NCBI GenBank assembly: GCA_023376005.1
Contig: CM042143.1
Coordinates: forward strand, 81,907,091-81,971,090
Reading direction: 5' to 3'
DNA: 64,000 bases
From: Doryteuthis pealeii
Lineage: Eukaryota; Mollusca; Cephalopoda; Myopsida; Loliginidae
Below are positions 11,459 to 21,285 of the stretch, piece by piece (position 1 is the first letter of the stretch; every line of letters starts with the position of its first letter). A program made the position numbers and the translations under genes. Below the pieces are notes generated by a model that saw only the letters and a program-made list of their open reading frames with translations, searched no databases and was not told where the DNA came from.

Positions 11459-11513
<55 letters not shown>
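11459..11513. repeat. (TA)n microsatellite
   Basis: About 27 TA units. Flanks 11346-11458 and 11514-11689 show nothing recognisable. Confidence 0.95.
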
Positions 11514-11515
<2 letters not shown>

Positions 11516-11689
11516 CAATATGTGTACATTTGACAGCGAATCGGCCTCTGCCTTGCTTATGATTTATTACTTTGTGCTGTCTTTTACGAAACAAGTACCC
11601 AATTCGTTAGCGGTGGGAGTTTTCAACTCTGGTAAATGCCGACGTATTTATCTGATAAATATGGGTGTGAAAGGGATGCAATTTAATAT

Positions 11690-12420
11690 AAAAGAAAGAA
11701 AACAAAAGGAACATTAAAATGAAAGAAAGAAAGAAAGAAAGAAAAAAAATAAAATGAGAAAAAGAAAAGAAATAAAGAAATGAGAAAATGAGAAAAAGAA
11801 AGAAAAAAAGAATAAGAAGGAAAGAAATTAAAAAGAATAAAATGAAAGAAAGAAAGAAAGAAAGAAAGAAGAAAAGTGAATGAAACAAAGAAAGAAATAG
11901 TTGGGACATTGAAAAGAAGAAAAAGATTTTGTGAGAGTGGAAATAATTTTGTAAATTGGAATTGGAAAAAGAACAAAGAAAAAAAAAAAGAAGCCGATTT
12001 ACTTATTTGAAAGAAGGGGGAAAACAGAATGAGAAAAAGAAAAAGTTGAAAAACGAAGGAAAAAAGAAAAACAAAAAAATAGAAAGAAAAAAGAAAATAA
12101 GAAAAAGAAACAGATGAAAACAGAAGGAAAAAAAAACAGATGAAAAACAGAATGAAAAAAAATACAAGATGAAAAACAGAAGATGAAAAAGATGAAAAAC
12201 TGAATGAGAAAAGAAAAAGAAAAGGAAAATGAAAGACAGAAAAGAAAAAGAAAATTAAAAACAAAAAAAGAAAAAGATAGAAAAACAAAATCAGGAAAAG
12301 AAAAAGATGAAATAGATGTGAGAGAAAAGGAAGTGAAAGAAACTAAAGACAGAAAAGAAATGAATTGATATTAAAAGAGAAAGAAAAAGCTTCTTCAAAT
12401 TGAAGATACAAAAATAAGGT
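11690..12420. repeat. Polypurine tract, about 730 bp
   Basis: The plus strand is dominated by GAAA, AAAG and GATGAAAA-type phrases with interspersed (GAAA)n. The 200-residue Phe/Ser/Leu frame on the minus strand is its translation, not a gene. Confidence 0.85.
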
Positions 12421-12958
12421 GAGACTCATTGGAAAGACAAGGAGAAAATAAATTTATGAGAAAACGACCAAACGTAAAGATATTGAAACTAATGGACGAG
12501 GATTCGCCACGACCTCTCGTGTGTTTCTTTTTAAGAGACACCTTTTCTTATATCCGAATTCTAGATGTAATTATGATATCTGTTTATGGTTCGATATTGG
12601 GTTATATCCATTAGGTGGCCAGGAATGCAAGAGGAGGCCATTTTGAGAGTTAATATTGCTATGAAGACAAACGCGCCTGTCGAAAAATTGCAAGGTCACT
12701 TATGTAGCAATAGCCTTTTGCTTCTCCCTACGATGTTGCTGACGAGTTAAGCTTTGGTATGTGACGATGTAGTTTTATGTCCTCACGCTCTCATATATTC
12801 AGCAGGTAGAAATGATGACAGGAAGATTTACTAGAAGAGGTTAGAAAACAGCTGTTATATGAAAGTATCTAGTGGCTATTTCGCATTTAACTACCGTTCT
12901 ATCTCAATCAATTCGTCTTTATCCATTCCATTCTGTTTCTCCCCTTCTCTATCACCTA
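12421..12958. other. No feature recognised
   Basis: Mixed composition with a 61-codon frame at 12429-12614 that resembles nothing I know and has no supporting context. Confidence 0.45.
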
Positions 12959-13284
12959 ATCTATCTATCTATTTGTGTTCATATTTGTTGTTTCTATGCT
13001 ACCAATCATTGTATATATGATTCGTCTCTTAGCATATCTATCTATCTATCTATCTATCTATCTACAAGGTTGTCATAAAAGTATCGTGATTGAAGCTGTA
13101 TTTACCAAGATAGGAATGAACAATAAATTAACATTAATTTTTTTCGGAATACAAGGTGTATGAAAAAGTACAGATTTGAAAGCTGTGTTTATCAAGATAG
13201 AAATAAAGAATGAATGAAACTTAATTTTTCAGAATACAAGGCGTGTCATAAGTAACCAAAATTTTGATACTTTTTGGCACACCT

Positions 13285-13368
<84 letters not shown>

Positions 13369-13394
13369 GTATTCATCATTTTTATGCTTCTAAT

Positions 13395-13447
<53 letters not shown>

Positions 13448-13510
13448 TTTGCAAAATAGGTTTCATTTCAACAACCCATTTTTATATTTTTGTCACTCTA
13501 ACCCTTCCCG

Positions 13511-13541
<31 letters not shown>

Positions 13542-13640
13542 AACTCAGTATGTTTATATCTATTCGTGTGTGGAACTATTTTCATCAATCAATCAATCAA
13601 CCAATCATTCAATTAATATATATATATACATATTTAGGTA
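12959..13640. repeat. (TATC)n, (TA)n and (GA)n cluster
   Basis: TATC at 12959-12972, 13038-13064 and 13513-13538; TA at 13290-13328 and 13400-13443; GA at 13333-13363. Between 13070 and 13280 a phrase near AATACAAGGYGTRTSATAA occurs about three times, a weak roughly 85-bp direct repeat. Confidence 0.85.
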
Positions 13641-13661
13641 CTACTAATTTGTTCGGTCAAT

Positions 13662-13961
13662 GATATTTTAAAAACGAATTAACATTAATTAAATCGAATT
13701 TTTTATTTAGTCGAAAAGTTGTAATGCGCGGGTTTACGATAAAGTCACGTTGAAAGCACTAGTTCCCGCTAGATTACCGAAATTAACCAGCGATGAACTT
13801 GTTCAATACTTAGATGGGTGACTATTTAAGCAACAGGAAGTACTGTAAGAAACCCAATATCAAAATGACTTGATATCGGCATTAAATCATCCCAAAAGGG
13901 TTGATATGTCGTAAAAGAAAACAATCTAAATCAAGCAAATCTAAATTAAACAAAATAATTG
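13662..13961 (+). mobile_element. 5S-rRNA-derived SINE, tandem unit 1
   Basis: Bases 13732-13850 (119 nt) follow 5S rRNA from end to end: GTTTACGATAAAGTCACGTT, GAAAGCAC, CCGAAATTAA, TACTTAGATGGGTGAC and a closing TACTGTAAGA. A tail (13851-13916) contains GGCATTAAAT and GGGTTGATATG. The 5S internal promoter region (A box, intermediate element and C box equivalents) lies within the copied part. Tail and flanks are repeated in unit 2, so the duplication is larger than the SINE. Confidence 0.85.
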
Positions 13962-13965
13962 TCAT

Positions 13966-14261
13966 TGTTATTTTAAAATCGAATTAACATTAATTAAATC
14001 GATTATTTAAGGTCGAATTTTTGATTTAGTCGAAAAGTACTAACGCACGGGTTTACGGTAAAGTCACGTTGAAAGCACTGGTTCCCGCTAGATTACCGAA
14101 GTTAACCAGCGATGAACTTGTTCAATACTTAGATGGGTGACTATTTAAGCAACAGCAAGTACTGTAAGAAACCCAATATCAAAATGACTTGATTCGGCAT
14201 TAAATGACCCGTAAAAGAAAACAATCCAAATCAAGCATAAAATCTAAATTAAACAAAATAA
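13966..14261 (+). mobile_element. 5S-rRNA-derived SINE, tandem unit 2
   Basis: The 5S-like head at 14051-14169 is slightly closer to 5S rRNA than unit 1 (GTTTACGGTAAAGTCACGTT, CCGAAGTTAACCAGCG). The tail is shortened: the hairpin segment of the tail is lost after TAAATGACCC. Flanking sequence (AATTAACATTAATTAAATCG before, AATCTAAATTAAACAAAATA after) is the same as for unit 1, showing segmental tandem duplication of about 300 bp. Confidence 0.85.
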
Positions 14262-14271
14262 AGCTAGGTTG

Positions 14272-14482
14272 AATTCCAAGTTTTGCTTCTAGACTTGTTG
14301 CCTGACTAAAGTTAAAGAACCCAGTGTAACGTACTATTTACCCATCGCTGGGGAGAGAATAGATATATTTATGCATTTCTCTAGGAATTAGCATTAAATG
14401 AAATGCAAACAGCTTCATTAGGATTTAAACTCTGGTCGCCAATTCCATTTCTTACTATAATTACACTAATTACACCTCCATG
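14272..14482 (-). mobile_element. Family B SINE, degraded
   Basis: Contains GTTAAAGAACCCAGT, CTATTTACCCATCGCTGG, AAATGCAAACAGCTTC and a reduced tRNA-like head. Many substitutions. Confidence 0.65.
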
Positions 14483-14712
14483 TTGAATTCAAATTATAAG
14501 GTTCAGATCTTATTTAATTTGTGTAACAGTGAAAGAAAACTATTTGAAAGATTTTAGTTGATAGTTTAATGAGACTAGTTACTAAATTAGCAAACGCATA
14601 GTGTGCACCGTTCAAAGCTAAATGGAGCAATCATTACCACTTGGATTTACTTACATCACATAGGTGACATTTTTTAAACAAGGAAGGTAATTCTGTTGCA
14701 CCCTGTAAAATC

Positions 14713-15163
14713 ATGACTGAGGCGAAGGAAGTATTACCGTCACTGAGGAAAGTTAAATTAGAAACCGAAAAGGTGAATAAATTGCTAAGAATATCCCAAC
14801 AGAGAACATCACAGAATTGAACAAGCTAATTCATGCAGGAGCAAAGGTAGTGAGTGATAAACTCGGCATCCCGATAAGGTTTAGCCAAGCAGAAACAAAG
14901 AAGAAAAACAATCTGGATAAGAAATTAGACTGGAGGAACAAATAAAAAATCTACGAAGCGATGGAGAAAGAAAAAAAACGAAGGAAACGAAAACACATGA
15001 GGATAGAGTGGGATAAAGAAACTGATAAAGAACAAGAAGAGAAAAGAAGATTGATACAAATATAAATAGAAAAGATAAGGCTAAAGGTATTGGTTGAGAA
15101 AAGTAAATTTCAAACACAGGATTCAACAATGCGAGCAAAATTGAATATTCCAAAACAATGAAA
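14713..15163 (+). pseudogene. LINE relic, family 1, ORF middle region
   Basis: Frame pieces read TEAKEVLPSLRKVKLETEKV NKLLR, then with a shift NITELNKLIHAGAKVVSDK LGIPIR, and later a lysine/arginine-rich stretch close to FQNNEK. These phrases occur just upstream of the reverse transcriptase domain in a widespread group of invertebrate non-LTR retrotransposons often labelled R2-like. Stops and frameshifts are frequent, so it is dead. No RT motifs (such as FADD) are present. The same family probably supplies the 3' fragments at 35974, 52036 and 57656. Confidence 0.65.
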
Positions 15164-15195
15164 AAAATCGCAATATGAGTAAGGTAAAAAAATCA

Positions 15196-15613
15196 TCTAT
15201 ACATATATATATATAGGGTAGTTGGTGTGTATGTATGTATGTCCGGAGGAAACTACAAATAAAACAATTAACGATAAAGTAAATATATATACACATTCAT
15301 ATTACCAAATCTTGTTGGAGTTTTTTTACCAAAAATAATGAAGATTTCTTTATATTCGTGAAGATAATTAAAACATAAAATCTAAATAGTAACAGCATGG
15401 AATTCTTTTTTACATTTGATATTTAAATAGGCGATATTAATTTTCCTTTTAGAGTGTTTGTTCACTTTTTTTCTGGCGCTTACCAGGTCGGATTTACATA
15501 GGGATTTTAATGGGGCATCTTGCGACGATTCAGTAATAATGGATCTGCGAGACTAACAATTTTGTCCCCACCCCTTCATTTCCACCCAGGCGACGCCGGG
15601 TAGCCTTTTCTAG
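15196..15613 (+). mobile_element. Non-autonomous Helitron, type 2
   Basis: The 5' end TCTATACATATATAT follows an A. The 3' end has a hairpin at 15584-15601 (ACCCAGGCGACGCCGGGT, one bulged A), 8 nt, then CTAG followed by T. This is the Helitron pattern: 5' TC, 3' hairpin plus CTRR, insertion between A and T, no inverted terminal repeats. No Rep/helicase coding, so non-autonomous. Copy at 20999-21285. Confidence 0.8.
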
Positions 15614-15879
15614 TAGATAAAAAATATAAGTGAAAATTCTAGGTAAAAAAGCATTAGGTTTATAGGTTCCAAAATTCACTCTGAATTTATGTAACTGATA
15701 TAAGTGTTGAGAGTTCTAAGGGCACTCATCAGGAAGTTGCAGGTTCAATCCTGACTACAGGCAAAAATAACATAGAATACTTAACATTTTTACCTATTCA
15801 TGGTTAACAGGATGAGAATTATCTAGATACAATGGATTGAATAAAGGGTTTGATTCGAAGTTTCGTGAAGGCTCCTGAT

Positions 15880-16010
15880 TCTGACATGAAGGCTCCCGAA
15901 AAACATCTGAAGAAGACCGGAGAGCTCATCGGTCAAAATGTTGTGTATATAACAATAAAAATGTAGACAACACTCCGAAAAATCTGAATGATACAAATTA
16001 TCAAAACTAA
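15880..16010 (+). repeat. Family R half-element
   Basis: CATCTGAAGAAGACCGGAGA, then ATCGGTCAAAATGTTG and an ATAAAAATGTAGACAAC tail, parallel to the right arms at 52918-53008 and 60668-60761. The left arm is not evident here. Confidence 0.6.
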
Positions 16011-16075
16011 CCTAAATAATTAAGACAAATAAAAGTATATTCTTCCAAAAAGTACCGTAATTATTTATATATACA

Positions 16076-16335
16076 TATTTACCAACCTTTCCACACGAGA
16101 AGGATGTTACACAAGGTCAATTTCTTAAGCGAAGTTTAACTGGTTTGAGTTTTCCTTCTCCTAGATCGATTTCCTAAACAAGGTTAGAGAGCCTAGTCTG
16201 CTCTACTATTTACCCAAAACGGCAGGGATGATTATTGGATTCTTACCTTTACCAAGGGTATTAGCGCTATGTGAAATGCAAACAGCCTCGTCCAGGATTT
16301 GAAATCGTCTCGTCGTGTCCATTTCCTACCGGTAG
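16076..16335 (-). mobile_element. Family B tRNA-derived SINE
   Basis: Nearly complete on the minus strand. The 3' end meets ATTTATATATACATATTTAC; the body has GGTATTAGCGCTATGTGAAA; the head is cut within GGAAATGGACACGACG. The head ends inside the palindrome at 16311-16350. Confidence 0.8.
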
Positions 16336-16350
16336 GAAATGGACACGACG
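16311..16350. repeat. Perfect 40-bp palindrome at SINE head
   Basis: CGTCGTGTCCATTTCCTACC is followed at once by its exact reverse complement, with no spacer. The left half is family B head sequence; the right half is an inverted copy. Confidence 0.95.
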
Positions 16351-16379
16351 CTTCATACGCTTCCACTTTATTATTATTA

Positions 16380-17031
16380 CTAGCAAATATATGCACCCTC
16401 CGGGTGCAGATATTTAAGTTTTAATGTAATAAAATATTGTATTAAATTAGAAAGGCTAATGAAACTAAATAAGAATACAGATAAAAAGATTTGAAACAGA
16501 GGGAGTATAATAAAAGATTTGAAACAGAGGGAGTATAATAAAAAATGGAACAACTGAAACTTACTCTTCCATCACTCTCGTCTTTCATTGCTATTTTTCT
16601 AATTTAAGTATTTAGTTACAAGAGGAAGTAAAGAATAAAATGACAGTTATTTTATCTTGGTAATGGATTTCATTTAAGATTCATTGAAGAGATTTTTGCT
16701 TATATTCATTAAAATAAAACCAAACAGTTAGAAATCAATAATACTAAGCACATATTTATTAAATTCGATTTTTTAATATTAATATGCAAATTAGCCTTCC
16801 CGTTCACACTGTAAACCGCTATTTTGTTGTATATATAAATATAATTGCATGTTGTCAGTATGTAGACATAGTTAACAGTATTAATAATGTAAGACAATTT
16901 TATTAATAATTGAGGTTTAGATAAAAATAAAATCATGGAGAATGTGATGTCAATAACTAAGAGAATTGTGACTTGTAGGAATATAGTTTCGGTTACAGAC
17001 AGAAAAACACACAATCTCCATTATAATAAGA
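16380..17031 (-). mobile_element. Non-autonomous Helitron, type 1 (652 bp)
   Basis: Read on the minus strand it starts TCTTATTATAATGGAGATTG and ends with hairpin TGCACCCGGAGGGTGCA, 8 nt, CTAG. TA-rich sequence adjoins the 3' end. Other copies: 23427-24027, 44704-45338 and 50840-51312. The interior is AT-rich and non-coding. Confidence 0.85.
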
Positions 17032-18372
17032 TATTTGTATAAGAGACATTACATAAGAGTAAGGGGGGGATAGGTAAATTAACACAAAATGCAGGGTCTC
17101 AAATTTTCTTTAATTCTATTTTTACTTTTGGTCGATTCCATTTTTTCCGTTTTCACTTATAATTAATTCCATTTTTCCATTCTATTGTATTTCATGGATA
17201 AATCATTATAAATTATGCTATAAATATTCTTAAAACAGTGAAAACAAAAGTAAAATTCAAAGTTTCAAAGTTTTATTACATTTAAAGAAATAGCAGACAT
17301 AATTCCTGTTTATTTATCAATCAGCTCTCAAACATTTTGTAGGATTTTTTTATTTATACATGTTTTCTGTCATCTCAGGTACACTTTTTCCATTCCAGTA
17401 TGAGTTGATAAATCTATTTCTTCATACGTTATGAAACAAAACAAATTTCCTCATGTTCTGCTGCGCGTGTTAGTTGTCTACCATCTCAAATACACCCTCC
17501 ACGCCATTATGGGTTGTCAAGTCTACCTCTTCTCATGTCATGTAATAAAAAACAAATTCTTCATGTTCTCTTGTATGAGTTAATTTTCTATAATCTGTCA
17601 CTCCTCCAATATAGTAAGTTTTTGAAACAAGCCGAAGTAAGTTTCCACTAACGTTCTTATTATGGATTTTTTAAATGTATATAAAATTTGATTATTTTTA
17701 CTTTTCAGCTTTTGATCTTGAAGTGAAAGCAACTGAAATATTAATATCAATTCTACCGTTCTTTGAAAAGAAAAATGGTCAGGCGTGAGGGACACAAAAT
17801 TTTAGGAAATATAAGTCCGAAAATAATTCTACCGTGTGCCATAGAAAATTAATTTGTTTCAAACATGCGGACTGGATATGAATATTACAACGTTATTCAT
17901 ATTTAAAAATGTTGCGTGTTTTTTTTAATTATTCAAAAATTGAGTTATTTCTTTTCATCAATTGACATTTTCTAGTTCACCAATATTTTTTTCGAATTTA
18001 CTTTTACAAGACAATGATAATTAACATTTCATATGTGGTTAATATTATTATCTCATAACATTTTATTATAAAAATGGTCAACATTTAGATTCAGAGAATA
18101 ATCGGCAGCAAGGTAGAAGCCAACCAGAGGAGTCATCGCAAACACAGAATACTTAAAAATCCTTCGCACACTTCTGTAAATTTCACATTTGCATTTCTCA
18201 GCTACCAACAAATTGATGACAGACCTGTTACATTGTGTTTCATTAGCTGCCATTTTGGATAACTTCAAAACAAATATTATGCGAGATTAAAATAATTTTA
18301 CTATGAATCAATTCTAAACAATGCGATGTTTCCATCTGGGAACAAGAATGTATATTATATTCTTTATTATAT

Positions 18373-18377
<5 letters not shown>
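17032..18377. other. AT-rich, no feature recognised
   Basis: No repeat family, long frame or RNA-like motif identified. Short minus-strand frames at 17598-17795 and 18053-18268 have no recognisable similarity. Two phrases near CATGTTCTSYTGTRTGWGTT recur at about 17452 and 17562, a possible 110-bp direct repeat. Confidence 0.5.

Positions 18378-18436
<59 letters not shown>
18378..18436. repeat. (TA)n microsatellite
   Basis: About 25 TA units with a single interruption. Confidence 0.95.
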
Positions 18437-18595
18437 GATATTGTTCATGAATAAGAATATTGCGAATATTTTGGGTAAAATATTAATTATATTCGCAGCC
18501 AAAGATACCAGGATTTTATTATTTCCACTATTGATTTATACAATAAAAAATATATCATTAGATATTATATATTATTAAACTCTACAGCATTGAAA

Positions 18596-18690
18596 CAGAG
18601 AAGACCTGGGAGACTTGCTGTCACTCATACTTCAGTGAAAAACCACCAGTTAAAACAGGTGTTAAAACCTCACAAGGAATAAAAGGATAA
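18596..18690 (+). mobile_element. LINE family 1, 3' fragment
   Basis: GACTTGCTGTCACTCATACT, CAGTGAAAAACCACCAGTTA and AAAACCTCACAAGG correspond to the 3' end seen at 36500-36580 and 36760-36840. It lacks the TAA tail. Confidence 0.65.
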
Positions 18691-19182
18691 TACTAATCTC
18701 AACCAGATCTTTCCCATGTGTAGCTACACCTAAATAACATTTCCCTACTCTTAAAGAAAATCCCTAGTGATGATAACATCTATTTCCGAGTGACATTTTT
18801 ATCTTAATTCTGTTTATCTTTACGTTTTCATTGTTCCAGTCCTATTTTTCACTGTTCGACACTCTCCCGAAGGTCTTCGCTTGGAACCATTTTGCATCTT
18901 TGTTTTCCCCACCGTTCATCCTCTTGAGCCTTTCTTTCGTTCGCCCCGAAGAAAACTTTCACTATTTTTCGGTCCTTTTCAAAGAACGATGCCATCATCT
19001 CTGTTAAGTTATATTTGGTTCTTGGCAATGCACGAATCGTCATTCATCGATACCCTGGGATCAAAACTTCAATATATCCGATAAAAGAAACAAAAAAAAA
19101 AAAGTTTTTTTTCCGAACTTTATCTATTTGCAATCACTTCACACACAGAAATGTCTACTAGTTTAATCCAAGAAAAAGCAGC
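18691..19182. other. No assigned feature; overlapping short frames
   Basis: The 64-codon minus frame at 18849-19043 is charged (KIVKVFFGANERKAQEDER) and unlike the low-complexity frames elsewhere, but I do not recognise it. The plus-strand frame overlaps it. It could be a relic of a coding exon or chance. Confidence 0.3.
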
Positions 19183-19799
19183 TCTGTCAGCTGGGGCTGT
19201 AGAATACGCTGACTGCATCTGTGCAGAGGGGTAAACCCCCCGCGCGCCCCAATGGGCCGCCTGTTAGACGTGAGTGGCGACATGTAATGCTTGAGGACGG
19301 AACTTTGGGGGCTGAGCTGTCCATGACATGCAACACTCCACTTAGGCTAGACGGACGATCGGAGAGACCCCCTCCGATCAATTGGCTGGTCAAGTCAAGC
19401 CCTAAGTATATGATTGTCCCAACCCTATGGCCCTAATGGCAAACTCCCAACCCTTTTTATTATGTATGTGTTAAAAGGCGATGGCCGAGGGTCTTAGTGT
19501 CCAGGGCAGGACGTTAAACTGCATCTAATTATGAAGTTCCAATTCTGGAACTCTGAGGAATGTGGAGTACCTCTTTATCGCCATTACACCCAGGCCCACC
19601 TTGACTTGTAGTGGTTGTACTTATTAGGGTATCGTCTATGTGGTTAATAGATTAAAAATGAAAATTGAATATTGGTTTTAAAAAATTAAGTTTGATAAAA
19701 AAATTTGAATACTCAACAAGTATCAATAAAACAAAATGCATTCGGTATAAAATAACCCAACAAGGGTTGACATACCGTAAACTCCAACCAACCAACCAA
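19183..19799 (+). mobile_element. Family C composite SINE-like element, full length
   Basis: About 617 bp. Order: GC-rich 5' head (GACTGCATCTGTGCAGAGGG), a CCTCCGATCAATTGGCTGGT segment, the shared core (GACGTTAAACTGCATCTAAT, CTCTGAGGAATGTGGAGTAC), a TTAAT-rich linker, and the 3' tail ATAACCCAACAAGGGTTGAC ATACCG, ending in (AACC)n. No frame is conserved. A near-identical layout occurs at 46914-47491 and 58906-59488. The tail is the one used by the 5S-derived SINE. Confidence 0.8.
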
Positions 19800-19955
19800 G
19801 AAAAGGCAACATCTTAGTTAACATGAATATCCAGTCATTATTATTAACCGAAACTTATGTTTCACTATTATTCTACCAAGCCATAGTAAAACATAAGTTT
19901 CAGTTAGAAATTATGACTAGATATTCACGTTAACGGATATTTTGCTTTTTCTTGG
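19796..19955. repeat. Foldback with about 69-bp arms
   Basis: Left arm about 19796-19865 and right arm about 19886-19955 are reverse complements with roughly ten mismatches (CCGAAACTTATGTTT against AAACATAAGTTTCAG at the inner ends). The loop is about 20 bases. It begins exactly at the 3' end of the C element. Confidence 0.85.
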
Positions 19956-19984
19956 ATGTAGAAATTACTGTATGGGGGGTAATT

Positions 19985-20403
19985 GCAAGCCGTAGTTGTA
20001 TCAGTGCTACTGTACGGCTGCATCACTTCAACCCTAAAAGCGCCTAGAGAATAACAAGATGAGAATTGCACAAGAATGCTGTGTGATGTCATAAACAAAT
20101 CGTGGAATCATCACCAACAAGAAAGCGGCTGTACGGACACTTGCCCCCTATCACATAAATTATCCGAATAAAAACAAGACATGCTGGTCACAGCTGGAGA
20201 AGCAGGGATGAACTCATAAGTGACGTTCTTCTGTTAACATCTGCACAAGGACAGGACTATGTTGGGCCAACTTGCAAGGACCTGCGTCGATCAGCTCTGT
20301 GTGGATTCTGGATGCTGCACAGAAGGCGCCCCGGGGGCGATGACTGATAGGGACGGTTGACGAGAGAGAGAGAGAGTAATGGATATCCGTGCTGCCAGAC
20401 CGA

Positions 20404-20440
<37 letters not shown>
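19985..20440 (+). pseudogene. LINE relic, family 2, ORF2 C-terminus and (GAT)n tail
   Basis: Frame reads AVVVSVLLYGCITSTLK, then NCTRMLCDVINKSW, LVTAGEAGMNS, and QLCVDSGCCTEGAPGAMTDR, interrupted by stops and shifts. This is the conserved C-terminal region of a common non-LTR retrotransposon ORF2 whose 3' end is a GAT repeat; here the repeat is 20405-20440. A 5'-truncated dead copy. A sister fragment is at 29618-29905. Confidence 0.7.
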
Positions 20441-20441
<1 letters not shown>

Positions 20442-20586
20442 CACTATGTTTTTAAGCAGTTAAGAGACTTAGCTTCTTCGACAGTCCTGTCGGTGTGGCT
20501 TAGCCCTTTTAGACGAGATGGCAGTTGCTGACTGTGTGGAGCTTCGCTGGAATTAAACGAATAATATTACCTCACCTACCCGATAC

Positions 20587-20726
20587 AGCGATGGACCTGT
20601 TCAATACTTAATTAGGTGACCACTTATGCAACAGCAGCAACTACTATAAGTAGCCTAAATCCTTTGTTTATGAAAAAGATTTGATTCGGCATTAAATGAT
20701 CCGAAAAGATATGCTATGCCGTAAAA
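20587..20726 (+). mobile_element. 5S-rRNA-derived SINE, 5' truncated
   Basis: CCTGTTCAATACTTAATTAG GTGACCACTTATGCAACAGC follows the second half of 5S rRNA; the tail GATTCGGCATTAAATGATCC and CTATGCCGTAAAAC follows. Confidence 0.75.
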
Positions 20727-20747
20727 CCAAATAAACAAACTAACCTC

Positions 20748-20792
20748 TAGGCATTAAATAACCCTTGACGGGTTAACATGCCGTTAAAACCA
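20748..20792 (+). mobile_element. Isolated C/D-type 3' tail
   Basis: AGGCATTAAATAACCCTTGA then GGGTTAACATGCCGTTAAAA. It lies about 20 bases after the tail of the 5S SINE, giving two tails in tandem. Confidence 0.7.
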
Positions 20793-20998
20793 ACGAATCG
20801 ATATAAAAAAAAATCGGCTACTATTGGATCCTGAAGAAACCATAAGTCCGAATCTTTATAGTCAACAAGAAACAGGAATTAATGATTTTTTTTTTGGGGG
20901 GGGTCAGATAGAGCGTCATCGTTTATCAAAAAATGCAAACTGAAAAAATCGTTAATTTATTATTTGTTTCCATCACTTGAAAATTAGGGAGAAGATTA

Positions 20999-21285
20999 TC
21001 TATATATATATATATATTATATATATATATAAAGGCAGTTGGTATGTATGTACGTCCGGATGAAACTACGAAAATACAAAAAAATAACAACAAATTGAAT
21101 ATATACACATATAAATATCACCGGTTCTTGCTTTTTCTGCAAAGATTACGGGGATTTGATTCATAATTACGAAAAATTTAAATGTACATAATAGTAATGG
21201 ATCTGCGAGACTAACTTGCTAACCATTACATCGCGTTTCTTTTGCCCCCCCCTCTAGCTAGATGATGCTGGGTAGCCGCTTCTAG
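20999..21285 (+). mobile_element. Non-autonomous Helitron, type 2 (287 bp)
   Basis: 5' TCTATATATATATA after an A, then GGCAGTTGGTATGTATGTAC as in 15196-15613. The 3' part has GGATCTGCGAGACTAAC and a degenerate hairpin, and ends in CTAG with T following. Shorter by an internal deletion. Confidence 0.75.

Noticed and set aside
11683..12288. 201-codon Phe-rich minus frame
   Set aside because: Same cause: polypurine plus strand.
14051..14169. Genuine 5S rRNA gene
   Set aside because: Several changes at positions that are nearly invariant in 5S rRNA, a non-5S tail shared with other SINEs, and scattered copies in both orientations.
18849..19084. Protein-coding exon with overlapping frames on both strands
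   Set aside because: Frames are only 64-67 codons, no splice-site logic could be established and no family was recognised; kept as unassigned sequence.
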